A stretch of DNA of 64,000 nucleotides from Posidonia oceanica (GCA_037176725.1 JAZBRS010000013.1:12775001-12839000); one strand, 5' to 3'; numbered from the stretch's first letter, positions 41,971 through 54,005 are shown. Program-made: numbers and translations. The notes: generated by a model from the sequence alone, not told the origin.

Positions 41971-43813
41971 AGCTAAAAGTGCCCCCGTGCTAGGTGAGCG
42001 TTTCCTTATTCTTCTCTTCTTTTCCTTTGCAATTTTATTTTTATTTTGCGGATTTTTCGAGTTTGTGGTGAAATTCTTCCATTGTTTGGGTTTGTTTTTA
42101 TGCTCTTAAATGCATGCATCCACTTCTTATTTGATTTTGATTCTCGTGAATAGAGGCGGTTGAATTAAAAAAATACTGTTTTCATGAAAATTCACTGTCA
42201 GTGTGTTAAACACGTGGTTCTCTACGTCTTATGTAAGACGTAGTAGATCCTGCGTTCAACACCCCAGGACAGAAACCCTCCTGTTTTCAAAATTGCTTTT
42301 TGTTTTCTTCTTATAACTGACCCAGAGATTGAGGTGTGAGGTGATCGACTTTGCTGTAGGGACCAGAGCTTCAGTTTTTTTGGATTCTTTTCAAAATCCG
42401 AATTTAAAAAAATAAAGTTTTCTCTATGACTTGCATGGCCTTATTTGGGAATTAATTTGTTTGTATCTTCTCTTGAGTTATACAAATAACCGCTTAAGTC
42501 TTGAGCACCTCTGTTGCAACGGACTTGGGAGAGGTATTTGTGTTGTCACTTACTTTCACAAGGGGCACTCCTCTTTCCCTTGTTCTTTGTGGAAGTAAGT
42601 TAGAATCCCAAGTTTAGATTTGCATTCTCCCTCCCCCTTCTGTGGTTTGTTGTGATTGTATGCTTGAAACGTGAGGGACCCAATCAATCCTGAGTACACT
42701 AGGCTCTACCTCTACGGGGTAGGGATCTAAGTGTGCTTAGGCTCCCCCAAAATTCCTCAAGAGTTGAGGTAGGGGCAGTACCAAGAAGAGATTATTTGCC
42801 CAATTTGTGAGGATCCTTAGACAAGCCCTGAAGGAAAAGGCATACCTAAGCCTTAAGCACCTTGAGAGTCATGCAGGATTAAAACACTAATAACAAAGCA
42901 AAAATCTTAAAATCAAACATTTAATCGCTGTTTGAAAGTGTTTCTGTGCAGCTCTCTAAAACAGGGGTGTTGAACGCCTCAAATTACTCGTTCTACGTTA
43001 GACGCAGCAGATCCTGCGTTCAACACATTACTTGTTGTTTTTGTTGATTTCTGGGTGTTTTATGGTGATTGATGAATTTTGCAGGGTGATTGACTAAACA
43101 GGGACTATAAACAAGTCATTTGAAGTTCGTTTTGAGTCCATTTCCATTTTTTTAGAAACTTGTATTAGGTTACAAAACCTTTTGTAAATCTTTGTTTCAC
43201 TTTATCAAGTGTAAACCTTGTAATCTCTTCCCTTTATAAAAAAAAAAAGAGATCAAAAAAAAAGAACAAAAAAATCAGAAAAAAAAAGAGAGGGGAAAAT
43301 CAGATAAAAAAGATCAAAGAAAAAAAAGAAAAGGAAAGAACAAAAAAAGGAAATTCTTGTAATTTCTAGATCTGTATAGTCCTGTGAATCTGTAAATAGT
43401 TCATAAGAACATTGGGATCTGTTTCATCAAGCAATTTCCCTCGAAGGAGCAATTGGCGGCACAGAATTAGTTCAGCCGACAGCTTAAAGTGTTAAACGCA
43501 GCATTATTTGCGTCTAACGTTGGACGTTGATATTTATGCGTCTTATACTACCAGCTACCTCAAATCCAATCAGTGCATTATTACCTGCCATTAGCCAAGT
43601 TTGAGTGTGACTATCAGTAAAAATACAAGGAGGGTGTGCCAATGGTCTGTGATGATTGAGTTAAAAAAAAATTGGACATTGTTTCCATCAACCAGTTTAG
43701 CATTGAAGCTTACAGAGTTGTTAGACGTAGTATCTAAAGCGTCTTATGTTAGACGCATAGATATCTGCATCTTACGCTTACTCTACTGAACTTAAGCCGG
43801 ACCAAGAGAAAAG
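41971..43813 (+). other. Leader of E, gene-free
   Basis: It holds four dyad units and, at 43232-43360, an A-rich tract. The stretch 42680-42800 (GGGACCCAATCAATCCTGAG, CTCTACGGGGTAGGG) resembles structured leader sequence. No credible ORF is seen. Confidence 0.6.
43232..43360 (+). repeat. A-rich low-complexity tract
   Basis: Runs of A interrupted by G and single C or T, in the leader of element E. Confidence 0.9.
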
Positions 43814-45021
43814 TTGAGCCGAATGATTGAATCTAAGAGTAGCCACTCAGACACAGATAGCATGCCCGAAGAAGAACCTATCTTGAAGTTATTCCATCCT
43901 GCCACTGGAGAAGAGCTGGATCCCGACTCGATCCAATATCAAGCCTTGTGTCGCTTCCTTTACACTGACAACAACAACCTCGGCCCAACGGGCATATTGA
44001 ATCAACAAGATGATGATCCTCATAATGGTCAATACCTCCCTAGTGAAGGACTACGAGGCCCATCGCAAACCACATCCCTGAAGGTCTATACCAGGGACAG
44101 CTCGAAAATGCACCGCTGAATACCGAACACTAGGGGCAGAGAAACGACCCAAATAAAGGATTCCGAACAAGGACCAATCCTTTGTTCTTTAAGCAATCAC
44201 AACAGCTGCCACATGGCGAGTATAAAGAAAGAGTCGATCCACTATTTTCCAACCAACTAGAGCAGAATCGTCAGGTTCCTTTTCAGCCGGGTATGAACAT
44301 GCAAGATGATAGTCATCAGCCACTTGCCAATCAAGCGTCAGCTTCTCAAGCTCATGGCGGGCTCAGTAATTTGGCGAAAATGAGGAAGATCTTAAATTCT
44401 TTAGGGGTTCAAACACAAGCTCCCCCAACTTTTGACATGAGTTGATTTCCACCATTTCAACTTCCTCCCGGCTTCACGTATCCAATGACGCTTAAGTTTG
44501 ATGAGACCACCAATCTACATACCCACATCGTCCGGTTTCAAATGGAGTCAGCCCCGTACTTCCATGACTTGGGTTTTATCATACACCTTTTCTTCTATTC
44601 ATTGGAAGGTGAACCCATGGACTGGTTCCACACCCTCTCTGGAGATGACCTCAGTAGCTTTGACAAGATCAGGGAATGCTTCTTGACCAAATATCAACAC
44701 AAGATCGAGTCGAAGCCAACCTTTCATGACTTGAGCAGAGAGAGCATGAAGCCAGATGAAGAATGGATCACCTTTGCAAACAGATGGCGAGAAATGACTG
44801 CCAAATCAGGCCTAGACATCCCAGAAAGGCAAGTTGTCCAGACACTTATTGCAAACACAACTAGACTAATGAAAAGAGGGCTAGCAAACGCGTATTGTCC
44901 ATCTGTGACTGCACTCTACAAGGTGGCCGCTTCTGTGAAGGAGAATGTGCATGAATTCTAGGACACAGAGGGCAACACCGAGGCAATGTATCATGTCCAA
45001 GTTCGAAAGCAACAGGGTCAA
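43814..45021 (+). pseudogene. gag of element E, broken and truncated
   Basis: An N-terminal part (PATGEELDPDSIQYQALCRF) runs to about 44110, where the frame shifts by one. A second part (44120-44445) ends at an in-frame TGA. The gag core follows at 44485-44961 (FQMESAPYFHDLGF, SLEGEPMDWFHTL, FLTKYQHKIESKPTFHDL, ITFANRWREM). The zinc-knuckle and protease regions are missing because another LTR-like sequence (TGTAACGATC) begins at 45022. The gag is only distantly similar to that of element B. Whether fragment F belonged to the same element cannot be told. Confidence 0.8.
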
Positions 45022-46181
45022 TGTAACGATCCAAGTCGCTACCAACAAAATCCATTAGCCCAAATAAATTTAAACAAAAACCAACTATTACATTTACAAT
45101 TATTTATAGGATAATACAACAATATCAGCCAGGAACCTGCAGTGGATGGCTACGTGACTCCGATTATGTGCACTATGAACCAGAAATAGCTAATCATCTG
45201 CACCTGCAACTAAAACCACAAGGAAAACCTGTGAGTGACCAAAAATTGTCACCCAGCACACACCCCACAAAAAACCACGTCAAAACTGGAATAAAACATC
45301 AATACGGAAATAAACCGGCCAAACCACCAAGTCCAAACCCATAACATCATTTCATTTTATAAAAACCTCTTTCCCAAAGCCCATAAGCCAAAACAGGGAA
45401 AACATCACATATATCAGATCTCATCTATCAAAACTCGGCCCACCGGCTAATCTCAGCAAAAGCCACTATACCACAACAGTGGGAAAAGCTCCAAGCCCAA
45501 TACGGCCAGAAATATCAATCCCGCAAGCCCCACGGGCATAAGAACCACAATGAGTCGTGTTGCCTGGCACCAAGCAACCAACTCTGGCCTCAAGTAGTAG
45601 CTAGGGACACAACACCGAACTCACTGCACAGCCACGGACACCTGCCCTATGGAGGAGCGTGCCTGTCTCGGCGTCCTCCCACCAGAAGGAGCCTCAAAAG
45701 CAATCCCCACATAGGAAAGCTACTCACCCCACCTGGGCGAGCTGTCCTCACTCAGGACAGAACCACAGGACATGCCACATCGGTGCTCGCAAACACTGTG
45801 TTTCGAACCACTCACGTGATCCTCAACACCTCAAGGCGAGTCTCGGTGCCCGTAGCGACTTGGGTATCACGTCCAGCTACGCAGGAGTATCATACCTCCC
45901 GTGTCCACTGCCACGATACCTCTAGGTACAGGCGATACCCCGACCCCTGGACCTCAGCCCAGGTGAAGTATGCGACACACCAAGAACGCCGTTGCATCCC
46001 CAGGTCTAGGCCACACAACTCCTAGGTTTTGGCCCACAACAAAATCCTTTGAAAACACATCCATCTTTTCTCAAAACCCTCTTTGAAAACATTTATCATG
46101 CCACAAGATAACCATGGGCTAAAGCATAATTAAACCATAATTAAAACCCACCAAAAACAGGCCAGGAATAGTCTCGGGCAC

Positions 46182-46282
46182 TGGTTCGGCAGACCGGAAT
46201 CTTCCGATCGACCGGACCAGAGCGCTTGGTTTCGCTCTAGTCCCTGGTCCGGCAAATCGAAAGTTTTTGGTCTGCCGAACTG
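46182..46282. other. Long two-stem hairpin in G
   Basis: GGTTCGGCAGACC near the left end pairs with GGTCTGCCGAAC near the right end, and inside them GATCGACCGGACCAG pairs with CTGGTCCGGCAAATCG. The tip is AGCGC, TTGGTTT, CGCTCT. The unit is about 100 bp. Confidence 0.75.
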
Positions 46283-46906
46283 TCCCCTACAATGGCATGT
46301 CGGAACATTTTGGCATGCTGGAACATCGGCAAGCCAAATCAGGGCACAGCCGCACAAACCTTCATTTTTCCCAAAAACCCCACTTTCTATACATTCAACT
46401 AAAATCAACATATAATATATGTAGACACCCCATTCTGGAAGTCAGTGTCAACTGTTTACTACAGAAGAACGCATTCGGTCAAGGCAGGCCCCACCACTTC
46501 ACCAAACCCTCAACCTAGACCTAAACATAACCAGACCTACCCAAACACACACCAACACATCCAAGCACCTTAAACTTCCTAAACCTAGCCCACCAATGGC
46601 CCACGAACCAAAAGAGCAGGCTCAAAAGTCAGGTTAGCAGCTCCTGTATAGGACTCTCGTGTAAGACCCCCGCGTCGGGCTCTCGTGTTTTGTCCTGTAA
46701 CAAGGGGACCAGGCGATCCAGTCACCTTTGGGCCACTCATTCCTCGCTTTTCATTGGCCCCCACTGATCTGTGTTTGTGCCCCCAGACACCTGGGTCATC
46801 TAGCCTTCCATTCCAATTGATTTCGTCCGTCGGTCCACAACCAACATCCTATCCACTCGATTTGAATCCAGATTCACACCAACGGTTTACACCATTTTCA
46901 ACTGCC

Positions 46907-46913
46907 TATAAAA
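46907..46913 (+). promoter_or_regulatory. TATA box in solo LTR
   Basis: TATAAAA, followed by C/T-rich sequence, 487 bp into the LTR. Confidence 0.65.
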
Positions 46914-48526
46914 CAGTGCTCCCGACCAGTCGAGCCCCTCCTCTTGCTTCCCTTGGCATCCACCTGGAGTCCCAAGCATCCACCTGAGTTCCCAGAGCTT
47001 CCAGACCCCCGAGCCTTCTCAATTTCAGTGCCCGTGGATTGAGAACCCACCTCCGGTGAACCACATCGCTGTCGAGGCCCTTGCCCGAGTTCCACCACCT
47101 CCAAAGCCTTCCCCAAAGCTTGAGAGAGAGTGTGTGAGCCTTCCCTTGCATCTCGGACCACCGCAACCCTAGCCTACGACCACAAGCCATGTTCGCCGAA
47201 GTTGCAGCTGTCGCCGGAGAAGACAAGCCCGCGGTGCCGTTTCAAGTAATCCCCTCCACATAGTAGAGTAGAACTCCTCCTTGTGGTCATGTGTGTGCTT
47301 CCCTTCCTTTTATTTTGCTTTTTCATTAGCTTTTGTGCGCTTGTTTTACTTTTTACTTTCCTCCGATGGTGGGTCGATGGCCCGCGCACAGCATTTCGCC
47401 GTCGCGCACATGGCCGGCTTGTCCCATTGCCATGAGCATTTAGGAAATCTCCTCCATCCTTCCCCGCTCCTCCTTAATGTGTCTCAAGGCGTATTCATGC
47501 ACTCCATGTCGCCTCTATGGCCGGCGAAGCTACGAGTTCACCGGCGCAATACTGCCGAGGTCGGAGGGAGAATCGACGAACCGCATTGCTTTGCTTTCAT
47601 CCCTCGTTCATCCATCATCATCCCTCGATCCTTCCCAATGCCCTAGATAGGCCGGAGCGTGCCCGACATCGCCCAAGTGGCCGGACGGACACCTCCATCG
47701 CGGTGGACCAACTGGAAGTTGGGAGACAGTGGTGGAGCGAGCCTTTAGTTTACTTTTCTCTCCGCCTTGCTTCCTGGAACACACCCAAAGCCTCACGTGA
47801 GCCGACGATGCCCCAGATGCCGCCAGCCCCTCAAACGGCCGACGGATACTCTGTTTTTCGGTGAGGAAATCCACGGAGGTGGAGGTGGCGATCCATGTAG
47901 CCATTTTACATTTCATTTGTTGCATTTTGTAGTTTCTTATGCACTCAAGCTTTATCGGTTGTTATTTCCTTGTTTCATCTACGTTTGAGCATTCAATTTG
48001 GCAATGACAGTTACCTGTCTGAATTAACCAGTCCCGCGTCAAGGTCTCGCGTGGACCTCTCGCGTTTTGACAGTGATTTCAGGCAGAGAACTTAGCCCAC
48101 GTTCTGCCTTCTCTTTAATCCCATTTACATATTTTATTGCATGTTTATGTTCCTGGATGTCCCCTCTTCATCATTCAATCGGTCCCATACCAAATTGAAT
48201 CGAGGAGGCATCCAATTTGGCCGTGACTTTCCACTGTAAAAATGAACTGTTCTCGCATCGAGGTCTCGCGTGGAACTATCGCGGTTTTAACAGTAACTTT
48301 ACTTAAGTGGATAGAGCCTCCCTCCTTCTACCACTCGTATTCCTTTAAGATTGCTTGCATTCCAAACTTGCTTTACCATCTATTTGAGTTCATTTAACAT
48401 TTAACATGTTTATTTGAGCCTTTCTTTTCGCTTTATTACCCTTTGCATGGCATGAACCTTATTGCTAGATAGCATACATTAATTTGCATTCTTGTGCCTA
48501 TATAAGCCACACTTGAGCGGAATGAC

Positions 48527-48602
48527 GTAAGAAAGACCGACTCTCTCGGGCGTATCGGGGGTGCGTAACACCTTCCCCATGCGTAACAGGAATCCTTGCC
48601 CT
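48527..48602 (+). other. Conserved Tat LTR module in solo LTR
   Basis: AAGAAAGACCGACTCTCTCG, GGTGCGTAACACCTTCCCC, GCGTAACAGGAATCCTTGCC. Confidence 0.8.
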
Positions 48603-49496
48603 TTTCTCTAGACCGCAGTGACCTTGTGTCGCATTCACTTGCACGGATTTGCATCTTTGCTTTCCTTTACTTATTTTTGTATCCGGCTTTCCTCGTCTTC
48701 TAGTTTTCTTCTAAATAGACTAGGTGGCGACTCCCTTTTTATGTTTTCTGTTCCTTTTCCCTTTGATTTTGCCACTTTTATCAGTGTTTCCTCGAGTCGA
48801 ATTCTCCTCGGATCCACCATCAGCCGTGGCCTTCCCCTCGCCGGCCGGGCGTGCGCAAGCTTTGGCAGCATACATCCGCGTTGCTCGAGAGACGGTCACA
48901 ATATACCAAAATGAACGTATGGAGATGGGAACCCATCCATACCAAAATCATGGCATTCCATGGCATATAACTCACAAAAAACACCAGAAAACCACATATC
49001 ATGCATTTACCAACCGAAACCAAATATCTTCGATTAAAACTTGCATAATCAACCAAAAATCACCAAACCACTTCCATTGCATCCAAACCATCACAAGGAA
49101 CGCATTTATATCATTTTAAGCTATTTTAGAAGAACAGTGTGAGGTGTGCATCTTATGGCCAAGGCACACACACGGCCAACTCCAGCGACACCCACGGTTG
49201 CCGGTGCCCACGAAGCTTCCCCGGAGTCCACTCGACCACAGGAAGAAGACTAGAGACCTCACGAGCTCGCAGCCACAGCACCCACCTGATAGCCACCCAA
49301 CGAGCCAAGTTAGACCTAGCGTGGGGGAAGACGAACCCAACTCAACACCAAACTCGACTCACCTTCACCGGTGCTCGAGCACAGGGGAGAAGCTCGTCGA
49401 CGATGCCACCACCTCGGGACAGCCCAACGCTCACTGGACAGGGATGATCTCTGGGTGCAACTCCAAGCCGCACCACCACCACTCACACGCACACGG

Positions 49497-49775
49497 ACAA
49501 GGGAAAGGAAGGGGAGGAGGAGAAGGAGTTCAGAGGAGGTGGAGAAAGGAGGGAGGAGATGGAGTGAGGAGGAAGGAGGGGGAGGGAGATGGATGATATC
49601 GGGGGGGAAGAGGAGCGTATGCCGCCCAAAGAGGACAGGGTACGGGCAAGAGAGAGAGAGAGAGGGGGAGAAACAAGGGAGATGGGGAGAAGAGGAGGAG
49701 TGGAGGAGATGAGTGGGACGGAGAGATGTGAGTGGAACGAGAGAGAGAGAGAGAGAGAGAAGGAGGAGTACATGT
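49497..49775. repeat. GA-rich low-complexity tract
   Basis: Runs of GAGAGA and GGAGG on the plus strand; the open frames over it on both strands are compositional. Confidence 0.9.
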
Positions 49776-50118
49776 TTGCAGGAGGAAGAGCACAACAGCC
49801 ATGTAGATATATAATCCTTAGCCAGGGCAACTGTAGAAGCACAGGTGTGAGCCATTAGCGGGAGAAGTGGATCTCGCACCCTCACCAATTGTAGACACCC
49901 CATTCTGACAGCCCGGAAGTTGGTTGTTTTCTCCTGTAGGCTTGTGTGGACTCTGGAATGGCACTCCTTTTTCTAACCCCATTTCTAGCCCAAAACCTAG
50001 CCTAAAACCTTAGCCTAAACCCCAAGCCTTTTTTGCATCTTTTTTAAACCTTCTAGCCCAAGCCCAAGCCCATTCGTAGCCTTTTGCCAACTAAGCGCAT
50101 TGAACGCTGGAATAGGCA

Positions 50119-52260
50119 GCGTCCAACGTTGGACACGTCCAGTCCAGTTCCAGCGTCCAACGTTGGACGCCTCCTACTCCAGCGTCCAATGGCTCGGTTG
50201 CAGCAGCAGCTGCTCCACCCCCTTCGGCTCACCGCCCGTCCACTCCACCACCTCCCTGCATTAACTACCCATCCCCTCTCACACTCAATGCCATCCACTA
50301 CCTTCCAAAGCCCAGTTACTGCCCATCCCCTCCTCATCAGCCCAAATCCCGCTCTCTAAGCCCTCACTGCCATTTGCCGCCCTTGTCAGCCACCAGCAGC
50401 TCCCTCGCCGGCCGACTGACATGCCCATGCCCCTCCTGCCATCCCTCGTGGCTCCCTCACACACAGAGCACCTGCCAAAGCCTGCCAATTCCCCTCTGAG
50501 CCGCTGCAATTTTGGCAGCAAACCCAAGCACCCATTGCACGAAACCAGCTCAACCACCCTTCTTCCAAAAGGAGGACAGACCAGCACAGCCCTTTTCCTC
50601 TACAATTCTCCACCTCCAGAGCCAGACCAAGTGTCCACCTTCCTCCCGGACCCTTCGCTAACCTCTCCCATGCCTCCAGCAACCCGCACGAGCTCACCGG
50701 AGTCAGCTGGTCGTCCACTTTCGCAACGCCGGTGAAGGAGGTCGACACACCGTTCCAAGCCGCGACGAGGTAAGCACTCTATCCCCGTAGGTCATGCATG
50801 CTAGTGTGAATGTTCCTATGCATTTTTACATTTTTCTGAATCCTTTTCGCCACGATTTGTGGCCAGAATGGAGTTCAGTGTGTTGGACGCACCAGCTGGT
50901 GCATCCAACGTTGGACGCGGCATAGGCCAACATCCAACACCCCGTCTTGCTCAGCTCATGTTCTATTGCTTTTCATGCCTTGCTACTGCTTGCTATTTTA
51001 TAAATCCATGCTGTATGTCTTCCTTGCATGATCTCTGATGCTATGTCATGCCTATCTGCTTGTCCCATGCTTGCTTGAGTCTTTTTGCATGCTCTAAGTT
51101 CATCTTGCTTCCTGCCTGCGTTGGACGCCTGGGTGAGCCACGTCCAACGTTGGACGTTGGTTCACCTGGCGTCCAACACCTCTGTTTGCTTTGCCTTGCT
51201 GCCATGCCTACACTATGCCTATCATTGATATTTGCTTATGACCCATGCTTGCTTAGAGATGTCTGGCCCCTATGGCAACCATGCTTAGGTTTGCTAGGAT
51301 CTTTTTAAGTTGCTTGCTCCTTTTTGCAAAGTTTTAATCTTATCTTCCCATGCAAGTTCTTCCTTTCTTGCTTTCCTTGAGTTAATTGCTTGCTATGGGT
51401 GATTATCTTGCTCTGGCATGTCTTTAATGTGTCTGCATGCATATAGGTGGGGTTAGAGCTGAGCTCCCCCTTTAGTACAAGTGAGCTTGCATTCTACAGG
51501 TGTTGGACGCTAGGAGCTCCAGCGTCCAACGTTGGACGCTGCTGTTTGCAGCGTCTAACGTCCCTGCTCCCCTGCCTTGTTCTTTCTGGTTTGCATGTTG
51601 GTCTGATCTGGTTCTTTGCATGTCCCCTGCATTTATATGCATGCTTAGCTTCCTTTGCAACTGTTCTTCAGCTTCCATTAGTTTATTTGCTAATTTTATG
51701 CTAGTTTCTTGTGTGTTTGTGCCTCCCAGGGTGTTGTACGCTGCTGGTGCCTGCGTCCAACATTGGACGCCGGCCTAGCTCGCGTCCAACGACCTGGTCA
51801 TGCTTCTAGCCTGGCACAAGCTACAGGTGAGGTCTAATTGGTTTCTTATGCTTCCCTTGTTTGCATGTCTGCCCTCTACTCACCTCCAGTAGCCCAAATG
51901 CATGATCCTTATTCTCATCTATCATTTGTATGCTTTTTTTCTTTTTTTCCTCTCTAGCCTGTGTTAGATGCCTGTCACTCTGGCGTCTAACATTGGACGC
52001 CATGGTCAGCAGCGTCCAACGGCCTGCTTGCTTTGATCTTTGGTTCTGGCTTGCTCCTTGCTCTGATTCCTCTTCTAATCTTTTGTTAGGTTAGCCTTGC
52101 ATGTCATGCACCCATTTAGTTGCATTTTTGCATCTGTATTGCATCCATATAGCTAGATTGCATGATTTTCTAAAATCCGCATGCTGTTTGCCTCCAGCAG
52201 GTGTTGGACGCCAGCAGTGCTAGCGTCCAACGTTGGACGCTAGTGCTGCCAGCGTCCAAT
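50119..52260 (+). repeat. Dyad-unit array in 5' LTR of C
   Basis: Two palindromes (50119-50136, 50153-50170) and six ~57 bp units at 50882-50938, 51120-51177, 51502-51559, 51733-51790, 51963-52020 and 52203-52260. Unit 51120 is close to a complete palindrome, with spacers CTGGGTGAGCCA and TGGTTCACCTGG. Confidence 0.9.
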
Positions 52261-52795
52261 GCTTGTAGATGGCTGACAATCATTTTAAAACGTCGATTTT
52301 GCTTCGCTCATCGTTTTCCGCGTTTTATTGCTTCTTTGGCTTGCTGCAACCCCTATGCATGTTGCCCGACCCTCTGCTTTAGTTTTGCACCCCGCTTTGC
52401 ACTGTTTTCCGTGTTTTGCATCATTTTCCGTGTTTTGCATCGTTTTCCCGCTCCTTCGCATAGTTTTCTGCGCCCCGTTGCGTTGTTTTCCGCTCTTTGC
52501 CTCGCATTGTTTTCCGCATTTTTGCATCGTTTTCCGCACCCACTTTGTTTTATCGCTTGCATGTCGTTTGCATTGCTTGGTTTCCCCGTAGTTTCGCTTT
52601 ATCGCCTACATCTACATTAGGGCTATGATGCTTACTGCTTAGGAGTTCTCACGAACCAGGGTCCACCCAGTTCGGAACACTAGCAGCGTGGCTGAGCACA
52701 TAGATAGCACGTTTATTTCTCATGCATAGCAGGTAGGCATTCATGGCATTTAGGCATTAGGCTAGCAATTCCCTGCATTAGCGCGAGATTGCCTA

Positions 52796-52867
52796 TGAAA
52801 GACCGACTCTCGGACGTATCAGGGGTGCCTAACACCTTCTCCGTGCGTAACAGGAGTCCTTGCCCTT
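52796..52867 (+). other. Conserved Tat LTR module in 5' LTR of C
   Basis: GAAAGACCGACTCTCGG, GGTGCCTAACACCTTCTCC, GTGCGTAACAGGAGTCCTTG. Confidence 0.8.
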
Positions 52868-53029
52868 TCTCTTGGCTCGCTTCGACCTTTCCTTTATCCT
52901 AGGCATGAGTCATAGCATAGCATATCTTAGCTTAGCATTGCATTCCTTTGCTCCTCCTTGCATCCGGTTTAGAATGTCTTTTCATGCTTTACCCTTGGTT
53001 TTCCCTGTCTTCCAACTCAATAGACCTGG

Positions 53030-53040
53030 TGGCGACTTCG
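53030..53040 (+). other. PBS-like partial copy in 5' LTR of C
   Basis: TGGCGACTTCG, one base from the first 11 of the primer site 164 bp downstream. The other LTR copy (63928-63938) reads TGGTGACTCCG. Confidence 0.6.
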
Positions 53041-53193
53041 ATTTTGTCTTATCATTTCTTTTCTTTTCTTTTGCCAGCGTTTCCGAGTCGAGTTTCTTCC
53101 CTCGGATCCCACCGCACATAGTGAGCCTATTTTGATCGGTGCACGCAAACTTGGGTATCGTGCATGGACGATCAGAATTCAGGATTACTACAG

Positions 53194-53211
53194 TGGCGAC
53201 TCCGCTGGGGA
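53194..53211 (+). other. Primer-binding site of element C (tRNA-Arg)
   Basis: TGGCGACTCCGCTGGGGA, complementary over all 18 bases to the 3' end (with CCA) of plant tRNA-Arg as I recall that sequence. One base (G) separates it from the LTR. Confidence 0.92.
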
Positions 53212-53773
53212 GTAGTACTCCGGCTTTCACCTTGGCCTTCTCGCCTCTTGCTTTTCTGTTTTGCTTGCCTTTTGCTTCTGCTCACCTTACCTGCTTACTT
53301 GCCTGCTTGTTTATTTACCTGCTTTATGTCATGATTGCTTGTGCTATTTACCTGCATCACATGTCTAAATAATTGCTTGGCACCATACATGCTTTTTGGG
53401 TGATGAATGCTTTGCTTTGCACATTTGCTATGCCACTGCACACACACATGCCTGCTTTTGACATGATAAGTGTTTTCTCTTCACTATCATGACCACATAC
53501 ACTTACACATGCCATGCCCATGCTTTTTGCCCTGCTGTGTGAATTGCTTGCATGTCATGACTTCTTGTTTCTCTCCCATTCGCATATGCCATGCCTAGGA
53601 TAGTAGAAACTTGCTTGCTTCCCTCTTGCTTAATCTAAAAAGCCACAATAAAGCAAAACAATAACATCTAAGCACAACTAGAGCCAAAAACTTGCAATTT
53701 CCCCGCTGGTTAATAAAATGCAAGTAAAACGCTCTAAAGCATTTGCATCAGCATTTAGAAAGCATGCATTCTT
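53212..53773 (+). other. First part of C leader, gene-free
   Basis: T/C-rich, with repeated CTTGCTT and CATGC motifs. No gene is seen. Confidence 0.6.
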
Positions 53774-54005
53774 CTCACCTGAGTCAACCCACAGTCTGAG
53801 AAGGATAGTCCCGGTCTCTTGCTCCCAACGCTTTGGCGTGGTGTGAGCAGATCACTCTGTCCCACCTTGTCCAGGGGTCGCGTCGATGTTATTGGAGGGT
53901 ACCACCCATGCTTCTAGCAGGGTCGAGGCCACCAATGCACCACCTGTTATTCCTGAACTTTGGCAGGGTCGAGACGGGAGCCTTTTTTTCTGACCTAGAG
54001 TCTGC
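53774..54005 (+). other. Conserved leader block of element C, packaging-signal candidate
   Basis: Aligns with 24571-24805 of B: TGAGTCAACCC, AGTCCCGGTCTCTTG, CAGGGGTCG, GAGGGTACCACCCATGC, GAGGCCACCAATGCACCACC, TTCTGACCTAGAGTC. Flanking leader sequence is not similar. Confidence 0.65.

Larger units (their letters stand above)
40614..43777 (+). repeat. Dyad-unit array of E, diverged sequence
   Basis: Units of the same 4 x 9-mer design as in C and D, but with other bases, lie at 40614-40670, 40671-40726, 40902-40959, 41148-41203, 42204-42260, 42969-43024, 43491-43547 and 43720-43777. For example GTTGAACGC with GCATTCAAC, then AGAACGCTGG with CCAACGTTC. The later four are in the leader rather than the LTR. 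Confidence 0.75.
46420..48900 (+). repeat. Solo LTR of a Tat-related family with perfect 5 bp target duplication
   Basis: It starts TGTAGACACCCC and ends CGGTCACA, with ATATA directly before (46415-46419) and after (48901-48905). There is no primer site or polypurine tract at either edge and no internal region. It carries a TATAAAA box (46907-46913), the conserved module (48527-48602) and a PBS-like TGGCGACTCC (48725-48734). Three copies of a GTCTCGCGTGGA-type motif lie at 46655-46700, 48029-48072 and 48254-48297. It arose by recombination between the two LTRs of a full element. Confidence 0.88.
45022..49889. mobile_element. Element G: LTR-like sequence interrupted by a solo LTR
   Basis: It begins TGTAACGATCC and may end CTCACCA at 49887, just before element C. 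Joined across the solo LTR (46420-48900) it is about 2.4 kb. On the minus strand a TATATATC (about 49807-49815) is followed by a long CT-rich run, as in a promoter, which suggests minus orientation. No gag or pol is present. It holds a long hairpin at 46182-46282. The stretches 45022-46181 and 48901-49490 show no gene. Family is unknown to me. Confidence 0.4.
49890..53192 (+). repeat. 5' LTR of element C (3303 bp)
   Basis: It runs from TGTAGACACCCC to GATTACTACA, followed by G and the primer site. It carries the dyad units, a donor-like GAGGTAAGC (GT at 50770-50771), a CGTTTTCC-type repeat (52380-52560), the conserved module (52796-52867) and a PBS-like TGGCGACTTCG (53030-53040). No TATA box was found. 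Confidence 0.9.

Noticed and set aside
49316..49903. 195-codon minus-strand ORF over the GA-rich tract
   Set aside because: Low-complexity Ser/Leu/Pro translation of a CT-rich run, crossing the junction into element C.
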